This document shows positions 18,578 through 27,584 of a stretch of 64,000 nt of DNA, one piece after another. Within the stretch, counting starts at the first letter, position 1; every line of letters starts with the position of its first letter. A model generated the notes under the pieces. That model was not told where the DNA came from. It ran no database searches and saw nothing but the letters and a program-made list of their open reading frames with translations. The DNA is from Candidatus Nitrotoga sp. HW29 (GTDB lineage: Bacteria; Pseudomonadota; Gammaproteobacteria; Burkholderiales; Gallionellaceae): contig NZ_CAKMAA020000067.1 in NCBI RefSeq assembly GCF_924101635.2, positions 1 to 64,000 of the forward strand, given 5' to 3'. Position numbers and translations under genes: made by a program.

Positions 18578-19075
18578 TTACTTATCCTCCTGATGGCGTG
18601 CCACTGTATGAACATAGGAAGTCATGCCATAGACATCGGAACTGGGTGAAAACTCCTGATGTGCGATCAGATAATCATCCAAGCCGTTAGTTGGCAGGCT
18701 AGCAGAACGTACTGCATTTGAATTTGACTGTAGCATGGCGATTTGCGGCGCAGTCTCAGGGCCAATTTGCACTGATAACCATGCCACTAGTGTAAATGCC
18801 ATAACTGAGGCAGCGGCAGAAAGTGCGAACCATCGGACGTTATGACTAACCCGACTATGCGGTGCGATAACCGTGGGTTCGGCCTGTAAACGCTCTCGTA
18901 TGGCAATATTGATATTGGCATGAGCATGGTCGGACTGGCGCAATACATCACTAATCAGGTGGTAGGTTCGCCATTCGTCATATTTATCAGGGTTTTGCTT
19001 CAATTTGTCGAGAATTGCTTCCGTCTCGTCATCGAATAACTCGCCATCCATTAATGCTGAAATTTCCTGTTTCAT
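18578..19075 (-). CDS. rseA: Anti-sigma-E factor RseA/MucA
   Basis: 165 residues from the ATG at 19075, which has AGAGG 8 bp upstream; the GTG at 19084 lies inside the rpoE stop region. The N-terminal MKQEISALMDGELFDDE motif is the sigma-binding cytoplasmic domain. A single transmembrane helix (FALSAAASVMAFTLVAWLSV) follows around residue 83. RseA sequesters RpoE until regulated proteolysis. It lies 2 bp from rpoE and 2 bp from rseB. Confidence 0.93.
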   Translation of the reverse strand: MKQEISALMDGELFDDETEAILDKLKQNPDKYDEWRTYHLISDVLRQSDHAHANINIAIRERLQAEPTVIAPHSRVSHNVRWFALSAAASVMAFTLVAWLSVQIGPETAPQIAMLQSNSNAVRSASLPTNGLDDYLIAHQEFSPSSDVYGMTSYVHTVARHQEDK

Positions 19076-19077
19076 GT

Positions 19078-19677
19078 TTACCACCTCTTGTCTTTACTCG
19101 TTCCCAATAATGGCCGTAAATTTGTTGCAATTGTTTCACGTGCTCGAAAAATACGAGAACGTACCGTGCCGACCGGACAATTCATCGCGGCTGCGATTTC
19201 TTCATAGCTCAACTCTTCGATTTCACGCAAAGTGAGTGCAGTACGTAGATCGTCAGGCAACTCATTCAAAGAAGAGTTCACTACGTCAACCACTTGTTTA
19301 CTCATTAATTCATTTTCAGGGGTGCTGACTTCATGTAATAACTCCGCATCCTCAAAGCCTTCCGACTCTTCCGCATCGAATAGCGTAGTGGTTGGAGCGC
19401 GTCTCTTGAGTGCTTGTAGATGATTTTTAGCGGTATTAATGCCAATGCGATACAGCCAAGTGTAGAACGCACTTTCTCCGCGAAATGTCGGCAAGGCACG
19501 ATAGGCCTTTATAAAGGCATCTTGAGTTACATCCTCGACCTCGACTGAATCGCGCACGAAACGCGAAATTAATCGCGCCAGCCGACGCTGGTATTTGGTG
19601 ACCAATAATTCGAAGGCGTGTTTATCCCCGCGCTGCGCGCGATCAACCAATTGCTGATCGACTTCCTTCTCGCCCAT
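19078..19677 (-). CDS. rpoE: RNA polymerase sigma factor RpoE (sigma-24)
   Basis: 199 residues. Region 2 (FELLVTKYQRRLARLISRFV, then DVTQDAFIKAYRALPTFRG) and region 4 (LREIEELSYEEIAAAMNCPV with GTVRSRIFRARE) are both present, the standard ECF sigma layout. It directs the envelope-stress response and is held by RseA, encoded immediately downstream. In this group rpoE usually activates its own promoter. No clean sigma-E element on the minus strand was found in the 384 bp upstream. Confidence 0.95.
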   Translation of the reverse strand: MGEKEVDQQLVDRAQRGDKHAFELLVTKYQRRLARLISRFVRDSVEVEDVTQDAFIKAYRALPTFRGESAFYTWLYRIGINTAKNHLQALKRRAPTTTLFDAEESEGFEDAELLHEVSTPENELMSKQVVDVVNSSLNELPDDLRTALTLREIEELSYEEIAAAMNCPVGTVRSRIFRARETIATNLRPLLGTSKDKRW

Positions 19678-20061
19678 TTTGTTACCTTAAGTTTCATGCC
19701 GCCCAAATGGCGGCTCGCTAGTGTAATACGGCAACTTGATGGAACTTATTTTTGAGATCATGTATTTAACGTCTATTGCATGATGCATTAGCGTGACGAA
19801 CTTAAGTAATTTGTTTGGGCTATGTTGACGAGTAACATAATAGCCATACAGCGGCCCCGATATTGGTATTTTAACAGGAAAATTTTGGTAGATATCCGAG
19901 CTAACCTCTTCGACAAGATAATATTTTGGTGGATGTATAAGAATTTTAATTTTAAAGATTGCAACTATTTTAAGTAATTTGTCCGTGTGCGGCGAAAATA
20001 GTAAGGGTTCGAGGGTCTTCTGGCTTAAGTCCGGAAATGACTGGAACGTGATTATTTTGGG
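19678..20061. other. Intergenic region upstream of rpoE
   Basis: 384 bp without a gene. A GGAACTT hexamer-like word occurs at 19741-19747 but on the plus strand, pointing away from rpoE, and no matching -10 follows. AT-rich, otherwise featureless. Confidence 0.4.
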
Positions 20062-21387
20062 TTATTGAAATGTTGATGCAATAGTTTTCGCACACAGTAT
20101 CCCACTCATTACTGCTCCTTCCAGCGTAGCCGGATAATCGCCCGCTGTGTAATCACCTGCTAATAATACGTTCGCAAGCGGTGTGACATGGGCGGGGCGA
20201 GGCAGATTCGTTTCGCAGGAGAAGGTGGCGCGTTTTTCTGCAATAACTTGGTGCCATAGAGGTGCCTCCCGTATTCCAAGTTGCTTGCTTATCTCCTGCG
20301 CTACTGTTTGTGCTAGCAGTTCATGCTTTAAATTTTGATGCTTTCCTTGTGCGCTAATGACAGCGGCGATGAGGCCGTGCTGTCCGGCGATCTGTCCTTT
20401 ATCAAACAACCATTGAGTAAAACAGCGGTCTAAACCCAGCATCGGTTGTGGCAAGCGCATTTGTTCGGGGTATTGCAGATACACGGTATAAATGGGTTGA
20501 TGCGGAATGGCTGCAATCTGCTCAGCTATCAATGCGAGTTGCGGTACGGTACGGAATAATCGCGCAGCGGCAATAGGTGTGATTGCACAAATGACATGGC
20601 TGAATAGTTGGGTATGCGTGCTGGCTATTGTAGTCGGGTGGGTAATTAATTCGATTTTATTGCCGTTTGGAATGATGGCTTCTACGCTGCAAGCGGTACG
20701 CACTGTGCCATTAAGCTGTTTGACATATTGGGCTGCCCGTTTCGGAAAAAGTGCTGTGAAATCTATGCGTGGTAACAGCATGTCGCTATCGCTGCGCAAA
20801 CCGTTCAGGCTATCGCGCAACACGTGCAGTAACACTTGGGCAGAGGCAATGTGTATCGGTGTGTTGAGTGCCGAGATGCAGAGCGGTTCCCAAAGTAATC
20901 GTATCAGCTCGTCACCTTGGTCATGTATTCTTAACACTTCCAATACACTGATGTCGCGTGGCAAGGTGAAATTAATGCGGCCCAGTGCCAGCATAAAACG
21001 CGCGGCGCGCAAACGTTCGCCAAGTGACAGCCCTTTTGCATTGAGCAACCCAGCCAGCAGATGGAGGGGGGCGGGAAGATGCGGTGTTTTTAATTCAAAG
21101 CGATTGTGTAGGGTGAGTTGCAGCGGCAAACGCAGGAAGTCATGCTCGATGCTGCCGCCGACTTGTTCGATTAGCTGCAGTGTATGGTGATAGCAGCCAA
21201 GCAGAATGTGTTGGCCATTATCGAGCTGAACATCGTTATGCCACACGCCGCGCGCGCGACCGCCGAGTTGTTTGGCGCTTTCAAATACCGTAACCGGGAC
21301 ATTTGCTGCGGCGAGTGTAACGGCAGCGGCCATGCCAGCGTAGCCGCCACCAATGATGGCGACATGGTGGTTTTTATTATTGCTCAC
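20062..21387 (-). CDS. hpnE: Hydroxysqualene dehydroxylase HpnE
   Basis: 441 residues, FAD-dependent amine-oxidase/desaturase fold: dinucleotide motif VAIIGGGYAGMAAAVTLAAA at the N-terminus, then VFESAKQLGGRARG, and the C-terminal FAD motif NVLLAGDYTAGDYPATLEGA. In the hpnCDE pathway it reduces hydroxysqualene to squalene, the last step before hopanoid cyclisation. It follows hpnC and hpnD on the same strand. The squalene-hopene cyclase gene is not in this window. Confidence 0.93.
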   Translation of the reverse strand: MSNNKNHHVAIIGGGYAGMAAAVTLAAANVPVTVFESAKQLGGRARGVWHNDVQLDNGQHILLGCYHHTLQLIEQVGGSIEHDFLRLPLQLTLHNRFELKTPHLPAPLHLLAGLLNAKGLSLGERLRAARFMLALGRINFTLPRDISVLEVLRIHDQGDELIRLLWEPLCISALNTPIHIASAQVLLHVLRDSLNGLRSDSDMLLPRIDFTALFPKRAAQYVKQLNGTVRTACSVEAIIPNGNKIELITHPTTIASTHTQLFSHVICAITPIAAARLFRTVPQLALIAEQIAAIPHQPIYTVYLQYPEQMRLPQPMLGLDRCFTQWLFDKGQIAGQHGLIAAVISAQGKHQNLKHELLAQTVAQEISKQLGIREAPLWHQVIAEKRATFSCETNLPRPAHVTPLANVLLAGDYTAGDYPATLEGAVMSGILCAKTIASTFQ

Positions 21388-21519
21388 AATACCAATTCTC
21401 TGTTTGCTTTGAGCGTAGCGTTGCGAAGTGCTGGAAATTAATTCAACTCACTTCGAATTCGGCGTAAATACATCTTTATAGATTAGAACAAACGGCATAT
21501 GAGAACAGTTTTAAAGCTA

Positions 21520-22353
21520 TTAATTTTTTACCCATGTCTTCCATGCCAGCCACAGCTTGCGTAGCGGGGTGAGTGAGACACGCTCTTTTAGTACATGACA
21601 ACCGCTGGCAACGATTTCTTCCAGAGTGGCTCGATAGATTGCTGCCATGATAAGACCGGTACGCTGCGTCTTGCGATCTACAGCGGGCAGTTGCTCGAAT
21701 GCTCGCTGATAGTAGCGCTGTGCGCGATCAATCTGAAACTGCATTAGTTTTTGAAAGCCTTCACTTTCTTTTTTATCCAGAATATCGTTGACGTGCACAC
21801 CAAAAAGCGCCAATTCACCAAGCGGCAGGTAGATGCGCCCGCGCCGAGCATCTTCGCCCACGTCGCGGATGATATTGGTAAGCTGGAAGGCGAGGCCAAG
21901 GTCGTGCGCATATTTCAGCGTATTACGGTCAGTGTAGCCAAAAATTTCCGCAGCGAGCAAGCCCACTACCGAAGCGACACGATAACAATATTGTTGCAGG
22001 GCCTTGAAATCGGCATATTGGTGCTGCTGCAAATCCATTTCCATACCGTCGATAATTTCGTGGAAATGCGCTTGTGGCAGATTGTATTGTTTGACTACCG
22101 GTATCAATGCCCGCGCGACCGGATGTTGCGGTGTTCCTGTATAAATAGCCGTCACTTCGGTATGCCACCATGCCAGTGTCGTGCGTGCCACGTTGTCATC
22201 CGAGCTTTCGTCCACAACATCGTCTACTTCGCGACAAAAAGCATACAACGCTGTGATAGCGCGGCGCTTGTCGGCTGGCAAAAACATAAAGCTATAGTAA
22301 AAACTTGAACCGCTTTGAGCTGCCTTGTCTTTGCAATACTGATCTGGAGTCAT
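21520..22353 (-). CDS. hpnD: Presqualene diphosphate synthase HpnD
   Basis: 277 residues from the ATG at 22353, giving the canonical N-terminus MTPDQYCKDKAAQSGSSFYY; a TTG four codons upstream is the only alternative. Two aspartate-rich motifs bind Mg-diphosphate: FCREVDDVVDE (~45-55) and NIIRDVGEDARRGRIYLP (~160-177). It condenses two farnesyl diphosphates to presqualene diphosphate. It starts 39 bp after hpnC and is followed by hpnE. Confidence 0.94.
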   Translation of the reverse strand: MTPDQYCKDKAAQSGSSFYYSFMFLPADKRRAITALYAFCREVDDVVDESSDDNVARTTLAWWHTEVTAIYTGTPQHPVARALIPVVKQYNLPQAHFHEIIDGMEMDLQQHQYADFKALQQYCYRVASVVGLLAAEIFGYTDRNTLKYAHDLGLAFQLTNIIRDVGEDARRGRIYLPLGELALFGVHVNDILDKKESEGFQKLMQFQIDRAQRYYQRAFEQLPAVDRKTQRTGLIMAAIYRATLEEIVASGCHVLKERVSLTPLRKLWLAWKTWVKN

Positions 22354-22392
22354 GTTAATTCGCAATCAACGGTAACTGGCTGGATTATTTCT

Positions 22393-23208
22393 TTAAAAAC
22401 CAAATGGTGCGCTTTTGCCCAGCATAATAACCCAGTCGAAAGGGCGCAACATAGGACGACAGCGGAACATGTCATATTGCACTGCTTCAAGCTTGTCGAG
22501 GATGCGATTACCGCCCGCGATGATGAGCCGCATCTCAATGCCAATACGGCCGGTGAGTATGCTGCCGAGCGGAGCGCCACTGCGCATCAGATCGCGTGTA
22601 CGCTGAACCTGAAACTGCATGAGTTGTTGCCATTCCGTATCCACGCGGCTTTCCGCAATATGGGTTTCAGTTACGCCAAAGTGTGCCATTTCGTCCTGCG
22701 GTAAATAGATACGGTCAATGGCATAATCTTTCGTGACATCTTGCCAGAAATTGATGAGTTGCAGACTGGTACAAATGGCATCGGAATATTTCAGATTTGG
22801 AGGAGTGGCTTCTTCATACAGATGTAACAACAATCTGCCGACCGGATTAGCGGAACGACTACAGTAATCCAGTACTTCGTCGAAATTGGCGTATCGTTTT
22901 TTGAGCACATCTTGCGAAAAAGCATCCAGTAAATCGTGAAATAATTGCAACGGCAATTGGTGCCCCGCAATGATGTCCGCTAAGTCCTGAAATAAAGGCG
23001 TCAACGGTGTTTCATTGGCGGCGATACGCTTGAGTTCATTACGGAAACTATCAAGCGACGCAAAGCGTTCTTCATTCTGAAGATCACCTTCGTCGGCGAA
23101 ATCGTCAGCCTGACGCGCAAAATGGTAAATTATCTCTACTGCTCGCCGCAAACGTTTGGGCAGAAGGATGGAGGCGACAGGAAAGTTTTCGTAGTGATTG
23201 ACGGCCAT
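22393..23208 (-). CDS. hpnC: Hydroxysqualene synthase HpnC
   Basis: 271 residues, trans-isoprenyl diphosphate synthase fold. Aspartate-rich motifs: IIYHFARQADDFADEGD (~27-43) and LINFWQDVTKDYAIDRIYLP (~150-170). It converts presqualene diphosphate to hydroxysqualene. It opens with MAVNHYENFPVASILLP, typical for HpnC, and is first of the hpnC-hpnD-hpnE unit. Confidence 0.94.
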   Translation of the reverse strand: MAVNHYENFPVASILLPKRLRRAVEIIYHFARQADDFADEGDLQNEERFASLDSFRNELKRIAANETPLTPLFQDLADIIAGHQLPLQLFHDLLDAFSQDVLKKRYANFDEVLDYCSRSANPVGRLLLHLYEEATPPNLKYSDAICTSLQLINFWQDVTKDYAIDRIYLPQDEMAHFGVTETHIAESRVDTEWQQLMQFQVQRTRDLMRSGAPLGSILTGRIGIEMRLIIAGGNRILDKLEAVQYDMFRCRPMLRPFDWVIMLGKSAPFGF

Positions 23209-23384
23209 TTGAAAGCAAGCTTTGAGCGGTTATTCCCGCGTTGATGGGAGTCCAACACACAGTGGCATGTGCCGGACTTGATTTCTACGTCGTCTTCTTA
23301 TCGTGCAAGTTATCGCCGGTACATTTCAGCGATGTTCTTTTTGCGGAAGGTGGAAAATAGAGATGTTCAAGGGCGGTAGCCAGA

Positions 23385-24173
23385 CTAGGGCTCGGTTGTG
23401 CCAAGCGCTGTGGTGTTAAAACCTCCATCCACATAGGTGATTTCTCCGGTGATGCCGCTGGCTAAGTCGCTACATAAAAATGCTGCAACATTACCTACCT
23501 CTTCAGTCGTAACGTTACGCTTCAACGGGGCATTTCTTTCATTGTAGTTTAAGAGCTTATTAAAATCGGCAATGCCTGCCGAGGCAAGTGTCTTGATCGG
23601 GCCTGCGGAAATACCATTAACACGAATACCCTTATGGCCGAGATTCATGGCCAAATAACGGACACTGGCTTCCAAACTGGCTTTGGCCAGGCCCATTACG
23701 TTGTAGTGGGGCATGGTGCGTACCGCGCCGAGATAGCTTAATGTCAGCAACGCCGCAGCACGGCCTTCCATCATTGGCAACGCGGCTTTAGCCATCGCCG
23801 GAAAGCTGTAAGCACTAATATCATGTGCAATTCGAAACGCTTCGCGGCTAAATCCATCAAGAAATTCACCAGCGAGCGCTTCGCGTGGAGAAAAAGCAAT
23901 GGCGTGCACGAAGCCGTCAAATTTATCCCAATGTTTGCCAAGATTAGCAAATAGCTGGTCAATGTCAGCATCATTCGTGACATCGCACGGGAATATCAAT
24001 TCACTGTCAAATTCTCGTGCCAGATCGTATACTCGGTCACGTATGCGTTCACCCTGGTAGGTAAATGCCATTTCTGCGCCTTCACGCCGCATGGCTTGCG
24101 CGACACCATAAGCGATAGAACGATTACTAATCATACCCGTAATCAAAATGCGTTTATTTGCCAGAAATCCCAT
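23385..24173 (-). CDS. fabI: Enoyl-[acyl-carrier-protein] reductase (NADH) FabI
   Basis: 262 residues, SDR fold. FabI signature N-terminus [20 protein letters not shown]; catalytic pair Tyr-x6-Lys in [21 protein letters not shown]-terminal [13 protein letters not shown]. It catalyses the last reduction of each fatty-acid elongation round and is the triclosan target in many bacteria. Monocistronic here. Confidence 0.95.
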   Translation of the reverse strand: MGFLANKRILITGMISNRSIAYGVAQAMRREGAEMAFTYQGERIRDRVYDLAREFDSELIFPCDVTNDADIDQLFANLGKHWDKFDGFVHAIAFSPREALAGEFLDGFSREAFRIAHDISAYSFPAMAKAALPMMEGRAAALLTLSYLGAVRTMPHYNVMGLAKASLEASVRYLAMNLGHKGIRVNGISAGPIKTLASAGIADFNKLLNYNERNAPLKRNVTTEEVGNVAAFLCSDLASGITGEITYVDGGFNTTALGTTEP

Positions 24174-24599
24174 GTCATTCCTTTAATTAAAGTGTTGCTT
24201 CATAAAATTTCCGCGATTATAACCGCACTCTTATTTCCACGCGCTACGCTGATATAGCCAAAAATCTGTGAGTAAAATTTAATTCACACGCTCCCGGAGA
24301 ATTTTCCTTGAATTTCCATCAAGTGATAAAACATGTCTACCGACACGCCCATAATTCTGCATGGTTTTAGAGATGTTTTGAGGTTTTGATGCAAGATTGA
24401 GCAATCCTGCTTTATGTTTAATTATTAGGTTGCTGATAATGAAACATGAGCGTTACTTTTTAATATTTGATGACAGATTCAACACCCGTATCAAACTGGT
24501 AACGCTCATTGTGACAAAAACACTATCAAATCAGATGTAGACAGTTCAAATTCATTGATGGCAGTTTTAAATTTAAAAAACCGCCGCCCTCATATCCAA
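24174..24599. other. 426-bp intergenic region between fabI and the second Sel1 gene
   Basis: No gene is credible. The notable content is the nested inverted repeat at 24446-24509, listed separately. The segment 24174-24300 should carry the fabI promoter on the minus strand. Confidence 0.5.
24446..24509. repeat. Nested inverted repeat, 11-bp outer stem
   Basis: atgagcgttac (24446-24456) and gtaacgctcat (24499-24509) are exact reverse complements. Within the 42-nt loop, tttgat and atcaaa form a second 6-bp stem. As RNA this would fold into a long two-part hairpin on either strand. There is no T-run, so it is not a standard terminator. It may be an operator, an RNA element or a remnant repeat. 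Confidence 0.55.
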
Positions 24600-25418
24600 T
24601 CATTGCTTGGAATGCTCTGCCAGCCATTTTCGCGCCAATGCTTGTGCCTGTTCTACTTGTACTTTTGCCAATTTGTATTCAATATTTTTTCTACTTCTTT
24701 CGGCCCCTTCAAGCCCATCTCCCGCTGCCAAGTTATACCACATGTGCGCTTGAACCCAGTCCTGCGGTACGCCTTGGCCACTTTCATACATCAACCCCAA
24801 GCTGTGCTGCGCCTTTGCATTTCCTTGATCGGCTGCCTTTAGGTACCACGCTGCAGCTTCCTTGAAATCCTGTGGCAGGCCTTGACCATTTTCATACAAC
24901 ACACCAAGGTTATATTGAGCGACTGCGCTACCCTGATTGGCCGCTTTGCGGTACCACCACGCAGCTTCTCTGTAGTTTTGCGGTACGCCTTTACCATTAT
25001 GGTACATCTGGCCTAGATTAAACTGTGCACCTGCGTGACCTTGCCCGGCAGCTTGATGGTACAGAGAGGCAGCCATATCATAGTCTTGTGTAACACCTTT
25101 ACCGTATTGGTACAAAGCGCCAAGAGAGGCTTGTGCATCCGCAAGCCCCTGTCTGGATGCATATCGATACCATACAGCCGCTTCTTTAAAGTCTTGAGGA
25201 ACACCTTGACCCTTGTGGTACATCAAACCAAGATTATATTGAGCAACTGCATCGCCAGTGACTGCAAGTCGGCGAAACTCTTTTAATGCAGCGGGATAAT
25301 TACCTTTCTCATAAGCCTCGGTTGCATCTTGTAATTCAGCTTGCGCACCTGCACTCATCGTTAAAAAAATCATTGTCAAAAACAATTTGAATAAATTTAC
25401 CTTAATTGTGTTGTGCAT
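24600..25418 (-). CDS. Secreted Sel1-repeat protein
   Basis: 272 residues. A signal peptide ends near SAGAQA (residue ~28). Five 36-residue Sel1 repeats follow (YNLGLMYHKGQGVPQDFKEA and similar), then a charged C-terminal helix. It is shorter than the Sel1 lipoprotein at 2.1-3.1 kb and lacks a lipobox, so it should be periplasmic and soluble. Sel1 solenoids are scaffolds, and the partner is unknown. Confidence 0.86.
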   Translation of the reverse strand: MHNTIKVNLFKLFLTMIFLTMSAGAQAELQDATEAYEKGNYPAALKEFRRLAVTGDAVAQYNLGLMYHKGQGVPQDFKEAAVWYRYASRQGLADAQASLGALYQYGKGVTQDYDMAASLYHQAAGQGHAGAQFNLGQMYHNGKGVPQNYREAAWWYRKAANQGSAVAQYNLGVLYENGQGLPQDFKEAAAWYLKAADQGNAKAQHSLGLMYESGQGVPQDWVQAHMWYNLAAGDGLEGAERSRKNIEYKLAKVQVEQAQALARKWLAEHSKQ

Positions 25419-25768
25419 TTTTATTCCTCTTAATTTAAGTCTATTAACCCGATATGATTCTGTTTTACCCTACACCGTCGCTGTTTCCTGCGATCTGCTG
25501 ATACATCTTACTCGTGTTTTCAAAAAACCACTTGTTTGAATGGTTGAATATAGTCTTAACAGTGATTTTGCATCCTACCATCATCATCATCCGTACTCAA
25601 ACCTCATTCATGCCTTTGTTGTGCATAAACCTCATCCTTTTTATCGTCCATACCGAATTAAACTACCTCTGGCAAAACCAGAGCTTGTACGTTCATGAAA
25701 ATGCGTAATTTGTGGGTCGAGATGTCATAAGTGCGTGACCGTTTTTGGCCGAAAGCTGTCTTTCAGTA
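25419..25768. other. Intergenic region between the Sel1 gene and yebC
   Basis: 350 bp. A 6-bp hairpin (ctctgg-caaaa-ccagag, 25667-25683) is the only structure seen, too weak to call a terminator. No gene. Confidence 0.4.
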
Positions 25769-26473
25769 CTACCCCGCCAACCCCACAAAAACATTCTGCA
25801 CATCATCATCCGCATCGATGGCTTCGAGGAAGGCTTCGACTTCTTCGCGTTCGGCATCGTTGCTGAGGGTGACGGGGTTTTTGGGGCGATAGCCAACCAT
25901 TGCGGAGGTGACGGTGAAGCCTTGTGCGGGTAGCGCTTTGCACACGGCATCCAGATCGGTGAACTCGGTGATGAACAGAGTCGCACCGTCATCCGCAGGC
26001 TCAAAGTCTTGCGCGCCCGCTTCGATTGCGGCGACTTCGGCATCTGCATCTTTTGTATTCGGTGTCGCTTCGATCATGCCGACATGGTTGAAATCCCATG
26101 ATACAGAGCCGGGCGCACCCAACTGCCCTTTGCGGAACAACACATTCATGCTGGCTTTAGTGCGGTTGATGTTATCAGACAGACATTCAACGATGACGGG
26201 CACACGGTGTGGCGCAAAACCTTCGTACACCAGATGCTCCATGTGAAGAGGGCCATCCAACAAGCCTGCGCCTTTTTTGATGGCGCGATCCAAAGTGTCT
26301 TTCGGCATAGAGGCTTTTTTGGCTTGCTCAACCACCAGACGCAAACGTGAGTTTGAGCCAATGTCAGCTCCGCCCTTTGCGGCCACCATGATTTCTTTGG
26401 CCAGCTTACCGAAAATCTTACCCCTTGCATTCGCTGCGACTTCTTTATGCCTTGCTTTCCACTGTGCGCCCAT
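25769..26473 (-). CDS. YebC/PmpR-family protein
   Basis: 234 residues from the ATG at 26473 (GAAGAGAAC just upstream), giving the family start [11 protein letters not shown]. The conserved [18 protein letters not shown] and [20 protein letters not shown] motifs are present, and the C-terminal [11 protein letters not shown] region is typical. The family is annotated as DNA-binding regulators, and recent work links members to relief of ribosome stalling at proline-rich stretches. Here it stands alone, not beside ruvC. Its first codons and upstream region are partly duplicated at 27.33-27.48 kb. Confidence 0.92.
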   Translation of the reverse strand: MGAQWKARHKEVAANARGKIFGKLAKEIMVAAKGGADIGSNSRLRLVVEQAKKASMPKDTLDRAIKKGAGLLDGPLHMEHLVYEGFAPHRVPVIVECLSDNINRTKASMNVLFRKGQLGAPGSVSWDFNHVGMIEATPNTKDADAEVAAIEAGAQDFEPADDGATLFITEFTDLDAVCKALPAQGFTVTSAMVGYRPKNPVTLSNDAEREEVEAFLEAIDADDDVQNVFVGLAG

Positions 26474-26705
26474 GTCTGTTCTCTTCTGTGATGGTTGATA
26501 CAAAAATCGTTGAGGACGCATCTTGCCTCAAGTGGCGTGGTGGTTCAACCCAGAACGGCGGATATTGCAAGACCCCGTCATTCCCGCGCATGCGGGAATC
26601 CAGCGATTCTGCTACTAATTGTTGTTGCCATTATCCAGTGCCGATTTGGCTATCTTGAGAAGTAAATAGTCATACCAATACCCAAAGGAATGGCGGTTTC
26701 TCGGC
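26460..26705 (+). repeat. Duplicated segment, copy 1 (yebC 5' end and upstream DNA)
   Basis: Direct repeat of 27331-27486 plus 28962-29045. The shared part begins within the first yebC codons (gctttcc...gtgcgcc) and runs through tctcttctgtgatggttgat, a dRS3-like palindrome and, further on, attgttgttgccattatc and ggctatcttgag. Copy 2 is separated into two pieces by an IS4-type insertion. Confidence 0.75.
26580..26599. repeat. dRS3/REP-like palindrome
   Basis: ATTCCCGC-GCAT-GCGGGAAT, 8-bp arms, inside the wider context gtcattcccgcgcatgcggg followed by aatccag. This short palindrome is a widespread intergenic repeat type in proteobacteria. A second, mutated copy lies at 27457-27476. Confidence 0.8.
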
Positions 26706-26749
26706 CAAGCAATCGTTCCCTACCAGCAGAAAAAGACAATCAATGAGCG

Positions 26750-27229
26750 TCAACCGCGTCGGGCCGCTTCGATCGCAGCGATGTCGATCTTTCCCATTTG
26801 CATCATCGCCTCGAAAGCGCGCTTGGCGGTGGTGGGATCAGGATCGGTGATCGCTTCAATGAGGACGCGTGGCGTGATCTGCCATGACAAGCCCCACTTG
26901 TCCTTGCACCAGCCGCATTCGCTTTCCTGGCCGCCGTTGCTGACAATCGCATTCCACAATCGGTCGGTTTCTGCCTGGTCGTCGGTCGCAACCTGGAAGG
27001 AGAAAGCCTCACTGTGCTTGAACTCGGGACCACCGTTCAGGCCGATACAAGGGATGCCAATCACGGTGAACTCGACCAGCAAGACGTCGCCCTGCTTGCC
27101 AGCGGGATAGTCACCTGGCGCGCGATGGATCGTTCCCACCGCGCTGTCCGGGAATGTTTCGGCATAGAACTGCGCGGCTTCTACTGCGGTACCGTTGTAC
27201 CAAAGACAAATCGTATTCTTGCTGACCAT
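26750..27229 (-). CDS. VOC-family (PhnB/3-demethylubiquinone-methyltransferase-like fold) protein
   Basis: 159 residues from the ATG at 27229 (GGAG 8 bp upstream); the in-frame extension to 27319 has no family character. The sequence NTICLWYNGTAVEAAQFYAE and the CGWCKDKWGLSWQITPR region match the PhnB-like branch of the glyoxalase/VOC fold. The enzymatic role of this branch is not established. It is bracketed by the two copies of the yebC-upstream repeat, which suggests it arrived with a duplication or insertion. Confidence 0.85.
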   Translation of the reverse strand: MVSKNTICLWYNGTAVEAAQFYAETFPDSAVGTIHRAPGDYPAGKQGDVLLVEFTVIGIPCIGLNGGPEFKHSEAFSFQVATDDQAETDRLWNAIVSNGGQESECGWCKDKWGLSWQITPRVLIEAITDPDPTTAKRAFEAMMQMGKIDIAAIEAARRG

Positions 27230-27330
27230 TTTAGTTCTCCGATGGATGACAAATATATAGCTTAAACCATGAAGACTGCCCGATTTCTTGGGCAATTGGC
27301 GTTCCTTAAGGTGGCGCACCCGCGCGATTT

Positions 27331-27486
27331 GCTTTCCCGTGTGCGCCTATGTCTATTCTCTTCTGTGATGGTTGATACAAAAATCGTTGAGGGCGCATCT
27401 TGTCTCAAGTGGCATGGTGGTTCAACCCAGAATGGTCGATACTGCAAGGCCTCGTCATTCCCGCGCAGGCGCGAATCCAGCGATTT
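27331..27486 (+). repeat. Duplicated segment, copy 2 left part
   Basis: Matches copy 1 at 26460-26610 with scattered substitutions. The counterpart of the yebC start codon reads ATA and the frame hits a stop after about 14 codons, so it is not a gene. The similarity breaks at about 27486 (agcgatttt) where the IS-bearing insertion begins. Confidence 0.75.
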
Positions 27487-27584
27487 TTTCAAATGTTTTT
27501 GGAAAAACAAATGGGACTCGATTGGTGGTTTTGTTTTTGACTTCCTCAGACTATCCATGTGTTTGTGGTTTATCAATCGAGTCT

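Noticed and set aside
19741-19775. GGAACTT sigma-E-like -35 element near rpoE
   Set aside because: It points away from rpoE and has no matching -10 sequence.
20003-20020. GGTTCGAG word resembling a tRNA T-loop
   Set aside because: The flanking bases do not form the T-stem, and no acceptor or anticodon arm is nearby.
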